Below are positions 25,717-35,041 of a DNA stretch of 64,000 nucleotides, in pieces. Positions within the stretch are counted from its first letter, which is position 1; each line of letters starts with the position of its first letter. The DNA lies in the NCBI GenBank assembly GCA_001769215.1, contig MEOL01000017.1, positions 124,001 through 188,000 on the forward strand, in the 5' to 3' direction. Source of the stretch: Bacteroidetes bacterium GWF2_41_31 (GTDB taxonomy: Bacteria; Bacteroidota; Bacteroidia; Bacteroidales; F082). The position numbers and the translations under genes were made by a program. A model generated the notes under the pieces. That model saw only the letters and a list, made by a program, of their open reading frames with translations. It was not told the origin of the DNA and ran no database searches.

Positions 25717-28095
25717 CTATTCATAAGTTAAGGCTTCTCTTGTCGAGATCTTTGTAACGGCATTTTTTGCAGGCATTCTGCTGGCTATCCAACCAAAAGA
25801 TACAGTTACAATCAATGTAATCCAAAATCCTGTTTGGCTGAAGGCATATTGGAGAATTGCCTGATCACCCAACATTAGTCTTCCGAAAAACACGGCAGCT
25901 ACACTGCTTAAGGGAATGGCCAATAATAATCCCAATAATACACTGCCCATACTGATAATCATACCTTCAGCAGTAAATAGAGAATATATTTTTTTAGGAG
26001 TAGCTCCAATGGCACGCATAATACCAATCTCCCGGGTTCGTTCACTGATATTGATTCCTGTTGCGGAAGCCATACCAACCGCACTTACAAGTAAAACAAG
26101 AAAAGAGAGAATTAGAATGGTGCTTAAGATAATATTCAGGTGGTCGTACACCACTTTTACCCTTTCAACATTTGCCTGAACAAAAAGCACATTCAAATTA
26201 GAGGGTACAATTGCACGTTCAATTTTTCTTTTTAGTTCTATAACGTTTTCATATTCATTGTTTTCAGCAACAAAACTTATGGTGTTTCCAAGGTGTTGAG
26301 GATTAAACATAGCATCGTATTTATCGGCATCAATAAATATTTTCCCAAGCTCAAATTGTTGTGCTACTCCCACAATTCGTACGTTGATAATTGAATCGCC
26401 AATTGATATATTTAAGTTGGTTCCCATCTTCGGAAACTCGTAAAGCTGCCAGGCTTGTTGATTCATTACCACTTCGGATTCATTAGATTTCCGAATCCAT
26501 CTTCCTTCAATCATTTTGGGTTTGATTAATTCTGTATTGTAGGGCAATGCAATAATGCCTGCACCTTTGTTGGTAGAAAGTACATTTGTTTGTACGGCAC
26601 CTGCTCCACCATTCCATAAATAAATGTCTTTTACACCCGAAATACCTTTAAAGAGCTGAATGGCATCTTCCTTAGAGATAGGTTTGCTTAGCGCAACCTG
26701 CACATCATATCTTAATTCATTCCTCAAATCGGAAAGCAGATTCCATAAAGATTTTCTGACATTAAAACCTGTGCTGAAAATAGCTACACCTAGTGCCATT
26801 GTAATTACGGTTATGGATAGCCTCCTGCTGTTTCTTAATGAGTTTCTAACAGCCAAAATAAATGTACCCGGCAAATTAGTAAATCGTACTGCTTTTTTTG
26901 TTGTCTTTTTTCCAATGTTGTCCACGTTAATACCATAATCGTTCAGAGCCCTAATTACCGATGTTTTTGTGCTTTTTATTAATATCGATAAGGATAAAAG
27001 CAATGGTAAGACGAGGCTTGCGAACATGAGTAGTAAATATATCGAAACAGGAACCGATGTAAGTATATTAAAGTTGAGTACCCCGGCAACAAAATGAGCG
27101 AACCAATTACCTGTTGCTATTGCAATTGGCACAGCAATTATTCCGGCAGTCAATCCAATTACCAAAAGCATGGTAGTGTATATTTGAAATACTTTACCCT
27201 GCGTAGCACCCATTGATTTCATAATCCCGATTTGCCTGATTTGGCTCACCATTACAGAACGCATAAGTTGTGATACCAAAACAGAGCCCATGATGAAAGC
27301 CAGCAGTCCGATAGCTCCAATCAAAAATAACAAGGTATTCAATTGCCATTGATGCGGGTGTTCGTTAAACAATGGGATTTTGTTGTTGGTAATGTGTATG
27401 TCGTTTTCTTCAAGGTCCTTAATAATTTGGGCAGCAGTATTTTGCACATCATGTGCTGAATATACATTCCTGAATCTGATGATTAAACGCCTGTTAACAG
27501 GTAGTCCCGTGAATTTGGTATACGTTTCTTTATCAGTATAGGCATACATAATATGATCTTGTGTAGCAGGAGCTTGTGCAGGATCAAAACAAATACCGCT
27601 TATGGGTACATTTATAACTTTGCTACCAAACCTCAGACGAGGCGTTGAAGCTACATCGAGATTTGATATTAATTGTCCATCGCGTTCTAAAAGAATGCTG
27701 CCTTTTTCAGGTCTTGTTTCTCCAGATTCACTAAAGATTTTGGCAAGCTTAAAAGAACCAAAGTTTTCCGCTCCGTAAAAATACAAGGGAATCCATTCAT
27801 CCGGCTTTATTTCAATTCGCTGTAATGAGAAGTCGCGGAACTCGGCTGATTCAACTTCCGGCCTCTTTTCAAAGGTTTTCAAATCCAGATTGCTGAAATC
27901 ATTAGATTCAAGAATTAAATGTATAGGTTCAGTTTTTTGAAAATTCTCGTTTAAATCTCTGGTTAAAATATAATAGGAAACTATAACGGAGCCTACTCCC
28001 CAGATACCGAGTGCCAAGGCAAAAACGGCTAAAGATGTTCGCCTTAGGTCAATTCTTAATTCCCTTATGGCTTTTATGTATTTTATATTCATCAT
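25717..28095 (-). CDS. MacB/FtsX-type ABC transporter permease, duplicated core
   Basis: 792 residues. It has a long extracytoplasmic domain after the first helix (RTSLAVFALALGIWGVGSVI), three helices with an FtsX signature (VSQIRQIGIMKSMGATQGKV near 275), a second N-terminal-type helix (RRLSITVITMALGVAIFSTG near 425), a second extracytoplasmic domain, and a second FtsX core (ISERTREIGIMRAIGATPKK near 690). The total is about eight to ten helices, the layout of duplicated lipoprotein- or macrolide-export permeases. It partners the ATPase gene 15 bases upstream. Substrate unknown; it could move a hydrophobic compound or lipoprotein. Confidence 0.92.
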   Translation of the reverse strand: MMNIKYIKAIRELRIDLRRTSLAVFALALGIWGVGSVIVSYYILTRDLNENFQKTEPIHLILESNDFSNLDLKTFEKRPEVESAEFRDFSLQRIEIKPDEWIPLYFYGAENFGSFKLAKIFSESGETRPEKGSILLERDGQLISNLDVASTPRLRFGSKVINVPISGICFDPAQAPATQDHIMYAYTDKETYTKFTGLPVNRRLIIRFRNVYSAHDVQNTAAQIIKDLEENDIHITNNKIPLFNEHPHQWQLNTLLFLIGAIGLLAFIMGSVLVSQLMRSVMVSQIRQIGIMKSMGATQGKVFQIYTTMLLVIGLTAGIIAVPIAIATGNWFAHFVAGVLNFNILTSVPVSIYLLLMFASLVLPLLLSLSILIKSTKTSVIRALNDYGINVDNIGKKTTKKAVRFTNLPGTFILAVRNSLRNSRRLSITVITMALGVAIFSTGFNVRKSLWNLLSDLRNELRYDVQVALSKPISKEDAIQLFKGISGVKDIYLWNGGAGAVQTNVLSTNKGAGIIALPYNTELIKPKMIEGRWIRKSNESEVVMNQQAWQLYEFPKMGTNLNISIGDSIINVRIVGVAQQFELGKIFIDADKYDAMFNPQHLGNTISFVAENNEYENVIELKRKIERAIVPSNLNVLFVQANVERVKVVYDHLNIILSTILILSFLVLLVSAVGMASATGINISERTREIGIMRAIGATPKKIYSLFTAEGMIISMGSVLLGLLLAIPLSSVAAVFFGRLMLGDQAILQYAFSQTGFWITLIVTVSFGWIASRMPAKNAVTKISTREALTYE

Positions 28096-28110
28096 GGTAT
28101 TGTAAAAGTT

Positions 28111-28791
28111 TTAGCAGTTAAGGAACTTACCATCAGACATGGTCAGTATTCTGTTAAAACGAGATGCAATATTGGGATCATGTGAAACTACAATCACTGT
28201 TTTGCCGGATTTTGACAATGATTCCAAAAGATCATAGATAGCATGAGATGTAGTGCTGTCAAGATTGCCCGTAGGTTCGTCTGCAACAATAATTTTGGGG
28301 TCGTTTGCCAAGGCTCTTGCAATGGCAGCGCGCTGTTGTTCTCCTCCCGAAAGTGCCGAAGGCATTTTATTTGCATGGTTTTCAATACCTACTTGTGTTA
28401 ACAGTTCCCTAACCCTTTTAACACGTTCGCCTTTGGGTACAGTCCCGACAAACTCCATAGCCAGTAGCAAATTTTCAGCAATGGTAAGTGTGGGGATCAG
28501 TTGAAAAAATTGAAAGACGATTCCAATGTTTTCACCCCGCCATTTAGCCAGTTTGCTTTCGTTCATGGTAGATAATTGCGTGTGATTGATATTTATAGTA
28601 CCCGAGCTAGGGTGATCAATTCCTGTAATCATATTTAAAAGAGTCGATTTGCCACTACCTGACTTTCCAACGATGGCCATAAACTCCCCGGATCTGATGT
28701 CGAGATTAACAGACATTAAAGCAGTAAATGATTGTGCTTTTGATGTAAATGTTTTGGTTATACTTTGTAGTGATATAATTGTATCGGACAT
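28111..28791 (-). CDS. ABC transporter ATP-binding protein (MacB/LolD type)
   Basis: 226 residues, full-length. Walker [12 protein letters not shown]-loop [16 protein letters not shown], signature LSGGEQQR, Walker [14 protein letters not shown] and H-loop VVSHD are all intact. The stretch FQLIPTLT and the closing [13 protein letters not shown] are typical for the LolD/MacB subfamily. It is co-transcribed with the permease downstream and with the DUF2141 and AraC genes upstream (spacing 7 and about 94 bases). Confidence 0.95.
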   Translation of the reverse strand: MSDTIISLQSITKTFTSKAQSFTALMSVNLDIRSGEFMAIVGKSGSGKSTLLNMITGIDHPSSGTININHTQLSTMNESKLAKWRGENIGIVFQFFQLIPTLTIAENLLLAMEFVGTVPKGERVKRVRELLTQVGIENHANKMPSALSGGEQQRAAIARALANDPKIIVADEPTGNLDSTTSHAIYDLLESLSKSGKTVIVVSHDPNIASRFNRILTMSDGKFLNC

Positions 28792-28798
28792 TTTTTCT

Positions 28799-29224
28799 TT
28801 ATTTAAGGGTTATGAATATTTTGTTGTTTGTTGCCGAAAAGGTAAATTTTGTTTTCTCAAATGTGGGCATGCCACTAAAAAGACTGAATCGCCAATCTGT
28901 AGACCAACCAAGTGGTTCAGCAGGAAACCCAAATGAGTGGTCAAGTTTACCATTGTCATTTTTATCGTGAATGGCTAAAATGGAATACTCAGAAAAAGGT
29001 AAATCCTTGAATACGACAGCAATCTCTTTTCCCGATATTTGAATTGACTTTTGCAGGTATGGATTGTCCATCTTATCCTTCTCTTTCGTAAAGATGTTGA
29101 CAATTATTTTCCCGTTTACATGTTCAATGTTTTTGATTTTTACGACTAAATCACCCTTGGATTCAGGGGTTGATAAATTTGCGAGATTTAAGGTTGCTAG
29201 AAAAATTAAAGAAACTAAATACAT
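28799..29224 (-). CDS. DUF2141 periplasmic protein
   Basis: 141 residues from ATG 29224, which gives a signal peptide (YLVSLIFLATLNLANLSTP); the longer frame to 29290 would bury it. The DUF2141 domain is clear: LVVKIKNIEHVNGKIIVNIF, FKDLPFSEYSILAIHDKND, NGKLDHSFGFPAEPLGWS. The family is exported and usually lies near transporters, role unknown. It ends seven bases before the ATPase gene, so it belongs to this ABC operon. Confidence 0.88.
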   Translation of the reverse strand: MYLVSLIFLATLNLANLSTPESKGDLVVKIKNIEHVNGKIIVNIFTKEKDKMDNPYLQKSIQISGKEIAVVFKDLPFSEYSILAIHDKNDNGKLDHSFGFPAEPLGWSTDWRFSLFSGMPTFEKTKFTFSATNNKIFITLK

Positions 29225-29318
29225 ATTTTTATCAGTTTTAATGAATAACTGAGGCAAAAATACCATGAGGCTACTTGTGTTTCTTTGCAATTCTTGCTAA
29301 TCTACTTTGCAATTCTTG

Positions 29319-30125
29319 CTATTTTCTCCTAACCTTGATGTAGATTGTGCGTTGAACAGTGAAATAATCGAATCCACCATCCTTTGCAGGGAGCTTAAAT
29401 TTTTCAAGTCCTACGAGTGAGCTTACAATATATGGGGAGGGATCGATATAATTTTTCTTGTATTCGATCAGTGCTTTTGATGTGATTTGAAAATCACCGA
29501 TAACATCAAAAAATGTATAATACCCTTCATCAATCGTAAAGGAATAATCAGCATTTAAGAATACATCCGCATTTTTTTCTATACCTGCATAATACCTACA
29601 TTCATTAGCTGCTTTATGAACCGGAACATCTATATAAATACCGTAGGCGGTAGCAGGTTTATTTATGCCGAAAATGATTTTTTCATACGCTTTTCCCAGA
29701 TTCTCTTCAATCAGATTGGTAGGAAATACTATCAATTCTTTTTTACCGATATAAGTTAAAGGCAATTTGAACTGTTCGGTTTTCCTTTTAGATTCCCGTT
29801 GCGAGGTGTTGTTTTTTTGATATTCCGATGGAGGTGTTTTATAGAATTGCGTAAAAGATCTGGTAAACACAGAAGGAGAAGAGTAGCCGCATTCAAAGGC
29901 CACATCTATTTGCTTACATTTCGGATACATGATCAGGAAATGAGCGGCGTGTTCAAGGCGAATTTTATTGAGGTATTGTAACGGGGACAGTCCGGTTTCC
30001 TTTTTGAATAATTTTTGAAAATGGAACTTTGATAAATAAACTTCAGCAGCTATATCATCCAACAACAGTTCTCGCCTGAAGTTGTTGGAGATATGCAATA
30101 TTGATTTTTCTATTCTTTTATCCAT
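29319..30125 (-). CDS. AraC-family regulator with GyrI-like effector domain
   Basis: 268 residues. The two AraC helix-turn-helix units are at the N-terminus (LDDIAAEVYLSKFHFQKLFK; IDVAFECGYSSPSVFTRSFT), followed by a GyrI-like small-molecule domain (TYIGKKELIVFPTNLIEENL, TIDEGYYTFFDVIG). Such Rob/MarA-GyrI proteins sense drugs or lipophilic compounds and turn on export genes. It is the first gene of the segment that holds the DUF2141 protein and MacB-type transporter, so it is the probable regulator of that pump. Confidence 0.9.
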   Translation of the reverse strand: MDKRIEKSILHISNNFRRELLLDDIAAEVYLSKFHFQKLFKKETGLSPLQYLNKIRLEHAAHFLIMYPKCKQIDVAFECGYSSPSVFTRSFTQFYKTPPSEYQKNNTSQRESKRKTEQFKLPLTYIGKKELIVFPTNLIEENLGKAYEKIIFGINKPATAYGIYIDVPVHKAANECRYYAGIEKNADVFLNADYSFTIDEGYYTFFDVIGDFQITSKALIEYKKNYIDPSPYIVSSLVGLEKFKLPAKDGGFDYFTVQRTIYIKVRRK

Positions 30126-30142
30126 GTCTTGGTCAGTATTAA

Positions 30143-30291
30143 TGCCAACGGTGGCAATAAGCGTAGGCCGGGATTTCGAAGCTCCAACTTGTCAAACCGT
30201 TGCCAAATTGAGTAAACCTGCCCATCCGGCAGGCGGGTGTACAAAAGTTTAAATTACCCACATCGCCCGGCTTACGTATATTGCGTTTTTG
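30143..30291 (-). repeat. attC-like intergenic repeat, type 2, copy 1
   Basis: Plus-strand bounds TGCCAAC (30143) and GTTTTTG (30285). Inner arms GCAATAAGCGTAGGCCGGG and CCCGGCTTACGTATATTGC pair at 16 of 19 positions. The centre (AAACCTGCCCATCCGG, then GTACAAAAGTTTAAATTA) is almost identical to copy 2 at 44231. The Fic stop codon is eight bases from its right edge. Confidence 0.6.
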
Positions 30292-30302
30292 CCAACCGGG
30301 CT

Positions 30303-31427
30303 TTATCTAAACAGGTTTAAATAATTATCAAATGCATATACTCTGCTTCTCTGTCCACCAGTCTTTTCTATCAAAACATTAAGTTTCTCTAAATCTGAAA
30401 TCAATTTGTAAGATGATGGCATCGAAATTGAAGCAATCTCACTAACCTTGACCGCTGTTATCATTGGGCGTTTATAAAGATAGTCAATTACTTTCTTAGC
30501 TTTTAAAGCTCTACTGCCTAATGATTGGATGTCAATATCAATTTGCTTTTGAAGTTGTAATATATTGTCAAAAGTAATGATTCCATTTTTAGCCGTTTCA
30601 ATTACTCCCACAAGAAAAAACTTATACCATTGTCCTAAATCATTTTTTTCTCTTACGGTCGTTAAATTATCATAGTACAATTTTCTGTTTTTCTCAAAAA
30701 AATCAGATAAATACAAAACTGGTTGTTGCAATATACCTTTGCTTACCAAATAAAGTGGAATTATTAATCGGCCGATTCTACCATTTCCATCCAGAAAAGG
30801 GTGAACTGTCTCAAATTGATAATGAACCAGTCCTATTTTAAGTAATTCAGGTATATGAATCTCTTCGTTATGAATAAATTTCTCAATATCACTCATTAGT
30901 TCAGTGACCGAGGAATGTACGGGAGGAATAAATACAGCATCATTAATTGTTGCTCCACCAATCCAGTTTTGACTAATTCGAAATTCACCAGGTTGTTTTT
31001 TTTCTCCACGAACACCTTGTAGCAATACCCGATGAGTTTCTCGAATCAGTCGTGAAGAAAGTGGTAGTTTATCCATGTGTTCGACAGCCCATTCCATCGC
31101 TTTTATGTAGTTTTGAACTTCTTCCCAATCATCTCTTTTGTCTAATGGTAAATCCTCTTTCTCTAAAAGTGCTTCATCCATATTTGTCTGAGTGCCTTCA
31201 ATTTTGCTGCTCTGAGTTGCTTCTTTTAACACATGCATACTGATATACAACTCAATATTGGGAATGTATTTTGAATACATATCCAAACGACCTAATTCTC
31301 TATCAGCCTGGCTCAATAATTGCAATATTTCCATGTTATCAACTTGCAACTGTTTATTGATAAACTCGGGTTGAAAGCTTTTATAATAGCCCTGACTTAT
31401 ATATTTTCCGGATTTAAACTGTTTCAT
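30303..31427 (-). CDS. Fic-family AMP transferase-like protein
   Basis: 374 residues. A Fic_N domain is followed by the inhibitory-helix motif SSKIEGT (residues 73-79, the S/T-x-x-x-E-G/N class II form, placing regulation on the N-terminal side) and the complete catalytic motif HPFLDGNGRIGR near residue 210. A C-terminal winged helix (VSEIASISMPSSYKLISDLE) suggests DNA binding or autoregulation. The predicted reaction is AMP transfer to, or removal from, a hydroxyl of a target protein. It sits alone between two attC-like repeats and is intact, unlike a second Fic gene at 44.4 kb. Confidence 0.93.
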   Translation of the reverse strand: MKQFKSGKYISQGYYKSFQPEFINKQLQVDNMEILQLLSQADRELGRLDMYSKYIPNIELYISMHVLKEATQSSKIEGTQTNMDEALLEKEDLPLDKRDDWEEVQNYIKAMEWAVEHMDKLPLSSRLIRETHRVLLQGVRGEKKQPGEFRISQNWIGGATINDAVFIPPVHSSVTELMSDIEKFIHNEEIHIPELLKIGLVHYQFETVHPFLDGNGRIGRLIIPLYLVSKGILQQPVLYLSDFFEKNRKLYYDNLTTVREKNDLGQWYKFFLVGVIETAKNGIITFDNILQLQKQIDIDIQSLGSRALKAKKVIDYLYKRPMITAVKVSEIASISMPSSYKLISDLEKLNVLIEKTGGQRSRVYAFDNYLNLFR

Positions 31428-31547
31428 TGAAAAATTTTAAACAAAGGTAATCTTTATTTAATTATTCGTCAATTTTCTTAAATAAGAAGCTTTGTTATTT
31501 AAGAAATCAAGTCAGATTATTTTATGCAAGATGTTTCTCAGCTTTGT

Positions 31548-31683
31548 ACACAACGGGCGAGTGTATTTGCTTTGTGGCGGACTTCAAAAGACGAATCTTT
31601 CTGCCCACATTGATTTATATTTGAAACTAAAATAATCATATTCAGACCGAAACCGCCATAAAGTATATGCATTGTTACCCAAC
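31548..31683 (-). repeat. attC-like intergenic repeat, type 1, copy 2
   Basis: Plus-strand bounds ACACAAC (31548) and GTTACCCAAC (31674-31683). Arms TTTGCTTTGTGGCGG (31566) and CCGCCATAAAGTATATGC (31653) pair imperfectly. The outer GTTACCCAAC is the exact complement of GTTGGGTAAC at 32572-32581, the opposite end of the single-gene cassette 31755-32498. Confidence 0.65.
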
Positions 31684-31754
31684 GTATTTTTTTTATTATT
31701 TTTTATCCAATTCAATATTTAAACTTCAAATATTAATGTTCTGAAAATAAAATC

Positions 31755-32498
31755 TTAAAAGGATCGAATTGCACGTACAGCAAGTGGAGAACTTTTGTTA
31801 GTGGCTCCTGATGTTTGATTGTCAAAGTTAAAATACCATGCATTGTTTGCATCGTCTTCCAATGAACTCCAATATAGACTGGCAGAACAACCAACAAGTG
31901 TTTTTTGCAGATACAATTTTTGCAATTCACTGAAAGAGGGTAAATACCAGTCACCAAAACCAAAACCACCATCAATAAAATTAGCACAAACAGAAGCGGC
32001 ATAATTCCCTACACCTTCATTTGAAATAATTCGCTCGGTATTATATTTTCCAGAGTTTATCCCCCATCTGACAGCATTAGTTATTGAGAAAGTTGCATTA
32101 TCCCATTGTATGCCAGAACTTTGATCTACCAGAGCAGCAATCAACCCGTGATGTCCACCATCATATACATAAAATACAATGCCACCACCGAAAACTTCAC
32201 CTATGTAATGTACAGAAGAATTAGTGCTTGATGAAATCATTAACCAATTGGTGCCATCATAATAGTAGTAACCTGGCGTATTATTCATTTGGTAAACTAA
32301 TAATCCAACTGCGGGATCAGTAATCGCAATACGTTCAATTTCTAGCATGCGAGGTGGTAATATACCTTTCGAGGTTGAACTTACATCAAGTATTGAGCTA
32401 GGATCAGGTGTCGAACCATCACTGCTGATGCCAACTCCTTGGGAATAAATACTCCCTGTAATATGAAAAATTACAATAAAAGTAAATAGAATTTTCAT
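31755..32498 (-). CDS. Secreted protein with DUF1566/Lcl-type C-terminal domain
   Basis: 247 residues with a signal peptide (KILFTFIVIFHITGSIYSQ). The N-terminal part is the frequent 'GVGISSDGSTPDPSSILDV..KGILPPRM' stretch of Bacteroidota surface proteins, followed by YYYYDGTNWLMI. The C-terminal 130 residues are an Lcl/DUF1566-like (C-type-lectin related) domain: FGDWYLPSFSELQKLY, YWSSLEDDANNAWYFNF, AVRAIRSF. It probably binds a carbohydrate or surface. It is a single-gene cassette bounded by perfectly complementary ten-base ends. Confidence 0.8.
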   Translation of the reverse strand: MKILFTFIVIFHITGSIYSQGVGISSDGSTPDPSSILDVSSTSKGILPPRMLEIERIAITDPAVGLLVYQMNNTPGYYYYDGTNWLMISSSTNSSVHYIGEVFGGGIVFYVYDGGHHGLIAALVDQSSGIQWDNATFSITNAVRWGINSGKYNTERIISNEGVGNYAASVCANFIDGGFGFGDWYLPSFSELQKLYLQKTLVGCSASLYWSSLEDDANNAWYFNFDNQTSGATNKSSPLAVRAIRSF

Positions 32499-32574
32499 AA
32501 ACCATTTTATTTAAAGAGTTAATAGTCATTTATATAGTACACTGTCTTGTAGAACGACTTAATTTCAATATGTT

Positions 32575-32753
32575 GGGTAACGAGCGTATAAACCCACCTC
32601 TAGCTGTTATTTATTTATTAACCTCTTTATAATAAGTAACCTACCCATTTTCACCCGTTTATAATCAGTTAAATCGGTTCCTTCCCCTTCATTGTAGTTG
32701 GATCTTCGGGTGTTTGAAAGGGTAAATGTAGAGAATAATGATAATGGTTATAC
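32575..32753 (-). repeat. Type-3 intergenic repeat, copy 2
   Basis: Homologous to 49048-49254 from CACCCGTTTATAATCAGTT through ATTGTAGTTGGATCTTCGGG and the promoter-like box TAAATGTA (plus 32723-32730). The micro-ORF is frameshifted here: MKGKEP, then TDLTDYKRVKMGRLL in another frame. The low end is GTTGGGTAAC at the cassette junction. From 32754 to 33036 I see no gene, repeat or hairpin. Confidence 0.5.
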
Positions 32754-33036
32754 ATCGGGGTTACTGAATTTATGGAGGACCTATTCTCGAATGTTAGAAA
32801 TGAGGTGGATGACCACCTGCCTGGATGTGTAAATCTGCTTGTGGGGCAGTTTCATATCACGCATCACACTTCACATAACCCTGTGCCGGTTAGGGAAAGG
32901 TACGCACATACAATATAAAAGAGTAGTTCAAACTATGCAGACGGAGAGGTGAACGATAAAGCCATCATGTAGTAAAACGGTATAACCCTCCTTTTATCTG
33001 CACAGTTTTTTTAAAGGTCATTTTACCTCCACTATT

Positions 33037-33267
33037 TTAATGATCGCCAGCTTTTTTATATCCTTTAAAAAGGGCAAAAATCGCCATTGAATGTCCATGT
33101 CCCAAATCAAAATCTTCTTTTAACCAGGCCACAATTTCTCCGGCTTTCACCCCTTCTTTTAATTGTCCATTGTACAAAAAACCCTTTTTCTCGGCAAGTT
33201 GTTTAAACTCGTCAGGACCTTTACCTGTCTTTGTTTTTATGTTGTCAATATACGCTTGAAACGACAT
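33037..33267 (-). CDS. DUF4287 protein
   Basis: 76 residues: SFQAYIDNIKTKTGKGPDEF, GEIVAWLKEDFDLGHGHSMA, a small helical family found alone or fused to DUF5655. Its role is unknown, though members occur next to glyoxalase- or phenol-like detoxification genes. Complete, with normal start and stop. Confidence 0.88.
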   Translation of the reverse strand: MSFQAYIDNIKTKTGKGPDEFKQLAEKKGFLYNGQLKEGVKAGEIVAWLKEDFDLGHGHSMAIFALFKGYKKAGDH

Positions 33268-33400
33268 GGTTTTAGATTTAAGTTATTATTTTAAATGAGT
33301 TCATCTTATGGTAGAATAGGTACGAAACTGCAAGTATAACCAATATTATTAAAGGAAGAATGGTTTGAAACCCAAAGCCATCGATGACTCAGTGGTTTAA

Positions 33401-33541
33401 ACAAGCCGAAAAAATATCAGTGAGGTTATGTATGAGGCAGGATATACCAACACAAAAGCGTTTCGCACCACTTACAAAAAAATAACCGGCCTTACTCCGA
33501 TTGAATACCGCAACAAATACTATAAAATGTCAATCCAATAA
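33401..33541 (+). pseudogene. C-terminal remnant of an AraC-type regulator
   Basis: Plus-strand frame after a stop at 33398-33400: KNISEVMYEAGYTNTKAFRT, TYKKITGLTPIEYRNKYY, ending at TAA 33541. This is the second helix-turn-helix of an AraC protein with no upstream part. It is one of the few plus-strand pieces in the array and overlaps the end of the truncated ABC gene by 12 bases on the other strand. Confidence 0.7.
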
Positions 33542-33760
33542 TCTCTTTTTGATCTGTTGACAGCAAACCACACAAGGGTAATTTTGCCAGCCTGCCATGG
33601 CGAGGATCTTTACAATCGTTGTTTTGCCCGCACCGTTGGAGCCGGGCAGGGCGAAAACAGTGCCTTTTTCCACCTCAAAATCCACTCCCTTCAGAACATG
33701 AAGTTTCATGAAGGACTTTCGCCGTCCTTTCACCGATATGGCGATATCATTTTGTAACAT
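33530..33760 (-). pseudogene. 5' fragment of an ABC transporter ATPase gene
   Basis: Residues 1-55 are a normal daunorubicin-type ATPase start (VLKGVDFEVEKGTVFALPGS, NGAGKTTIVKIL with Walker A), but then the frame runs into unrelated residues (AMAGWQNYPCVVCCQQIKKR) and stops. No signature, Walker B or H-loop follows. The gene is cut by a deletion or insertion. Its ATG overlaps the stop of the pentapeptide gene (TAATG), so the two were co-translated; the original operon probably encoded a regulator and an export pump. Confidence 0.7.
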
Positions 33761-34806
33761 TATTCATTTCCTCCTTTTGGTGTTACCAGGGTGATACCTT
33801 TTACATCTGCTTTCCCTTGTTTCAGGAATTCGAAGGTCATCCGATCTGCCTGGCAGTCGATAAACCGGATTCGTTTCAGATTTTTGTTGTTTTTAAAGAA
33901 TGTGTTAATAAGCGTTGCATTACGGAACGTCACTCTGGTAAAGGCGCAGTTTTCAAAATAACATTCGTCCAATGTGCCGGTGAAAACCAGATCGGCAATC
34001 TGTGAATCAATAAAAGAGGCGCGGTTCCACACGGCATCAACAATTGTATTTTTCTCTAAATCACCAGTTTTAACCACCACACCGGTAAAGCCGCCTGATT
34101 TAACCACCATTCCGGTAAAATCGACACCGGTGAGATCGCAGCCGTAGAGATAGCTTTCTGAAAATTTGGTTCCGGTAAAATTGGCACCGGAGAAATCGCA
34201 GATGTTGAGTTGGCTTCTTGAAAATTCAGCTTTTTTCAGTAAACAGTCCTTAAATATGTTTTTATTTAAGAGAGTACGCTGAATGTGGCTGCTGCTGATG
34301 TCGGACCTTGAAAAGTCACAGCTGTCAACATGATTGCCTTTCAGAAGAAGGCCCGACAAATCGGAACCGATAAACTTGCAACGTTGCATGTTGGAGGAGG
34401 AGAACTTTTCGTGCAGGTTTTTCAACCCTGAAAAGTCAGCATCCACCCAGTTTCCGCGCGACATATCCCAGCTAAGTTTTTCCTCCCTCTTGCTTTCGGG
34501 ATGCTTTTCGGACGGTATCCGATAGCTACCGGATTCAGCCGGTTGTTTAACCAAAGGCTCACCATGTATAATTTCAGGAGCCGGGGATTGGAAGTTTTCT
34601 GAAAAATAGTTCAGGTCTACACCCAGAATTTCCGCCAGACGGTTTAAAGTAATGATGTCCGGCATTGATTCTCCACGCTCCCACTTTCCTACTGCCTGTG
34701 AACTAATGAAAAGGTGCCCGGCAAGCTGTGCCTGAGAAATAGTTGCTTTCTTTCGTGCTTCGGCAATTTTACTGCCAATTTTTTTTGTACTTTGCATAGG
34801 TTCCAT
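33760..34806 (-). CDS. XRE regulator with C-terminal pentapeptide-repeat domain
   Basis: 348 residues from ATG 34806; the frame extends 35 codons further, but those residues do not look natural and ATG 34806 directly precedes the HTH. Residues about 10-65 are a Cro/CI helix-turn-helix (AEARKKATISQAQLAGHLFI, SSQAVGKWERGESMPDIITL). A linker is followed from about 125 by a pentapeptide-repeat solenoid (ADFSGLKNL, FIGSDLSGL, CDFSGANFTGTKFSESYL, CDLTGVDFTGM). Such repeats mimic DNA or mediate binding. It probably regulates the ABC ATPase that follows. Confidence 0.8.
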   Translation of the reverse strand: MEPMQSTKKIGSKIAEARKKATISQAQLAGHLFISSQAVGKWERGESMPDIITLNRLAEILGVDLNYFSENFQSPAPEIIHGEPLVKQPAESGSYRIPSEKHPESKREEKLSWDMSRGNWVDADFSGLKNLHEKFSSSNMQRCKFIGSDLSGLLLKGNHVDSCDFSRSDISSSHIQRTLLNKNIFKDCLLKKAEFSRSQLNICDFSGANFTGTKFSESYLYGCDLTGVDFTGMVVKSGGFTGVVVKTGDLEKNTIVDAVWNRASFIDSQIADLVFTGTLDECYFENCAFTRVTFRNATLINTFFKNNKNLKRIRFIDCQADRMTFEFLKQGKADVKGITLVTPKGGNE

Positions 34807-34891
34807 TTTTAAATTATTTGATCCGGCAAAGGTATTTTGACACAGATCCGGAATCAAATAAAAACAGTTACTTGTAGTTGTAAATCCGCTA

Positions 34892-35041
34892 CTATTCGTT
34901 GTTTTCGGCAACTAATGGTAGTAAATATCTTGCATTTCTTAATACTTGCATTTTCGCTTATCTTTTGGAATCGCTGGAAATATATGCTGCAATGCTTTTT
35001 AAATCGTCTTTCGCTTGAAAAGTCCAATTTATTCGAACCAT
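34892..35041 (-). pseudogene. ParE-type toxin gene, nonsense and truncation
   Basis: ATG 35041 overlaps the end of the antitoxin-like gene. The frame reads VRINWTFQAKDDLKSIAAYI, SSDSKR, then TAA at 34960-34958 (codon 28) where ParE proteins have Tyr, then AKMQVLR in the same frame before the sequence departs from ParE and stops at TAG 34892. A TAT to TAA change plus loss of the C-terminal half would explain it. Gyrase poisoning is the family's activity and must be lost here. Confidence 0.75.

Noticed and set aside
33268-33400. Additional small gene between the DUF4287 gene and the AraC remnant
   Set aside because: Stops in all frames I read and no protein-like stretch.
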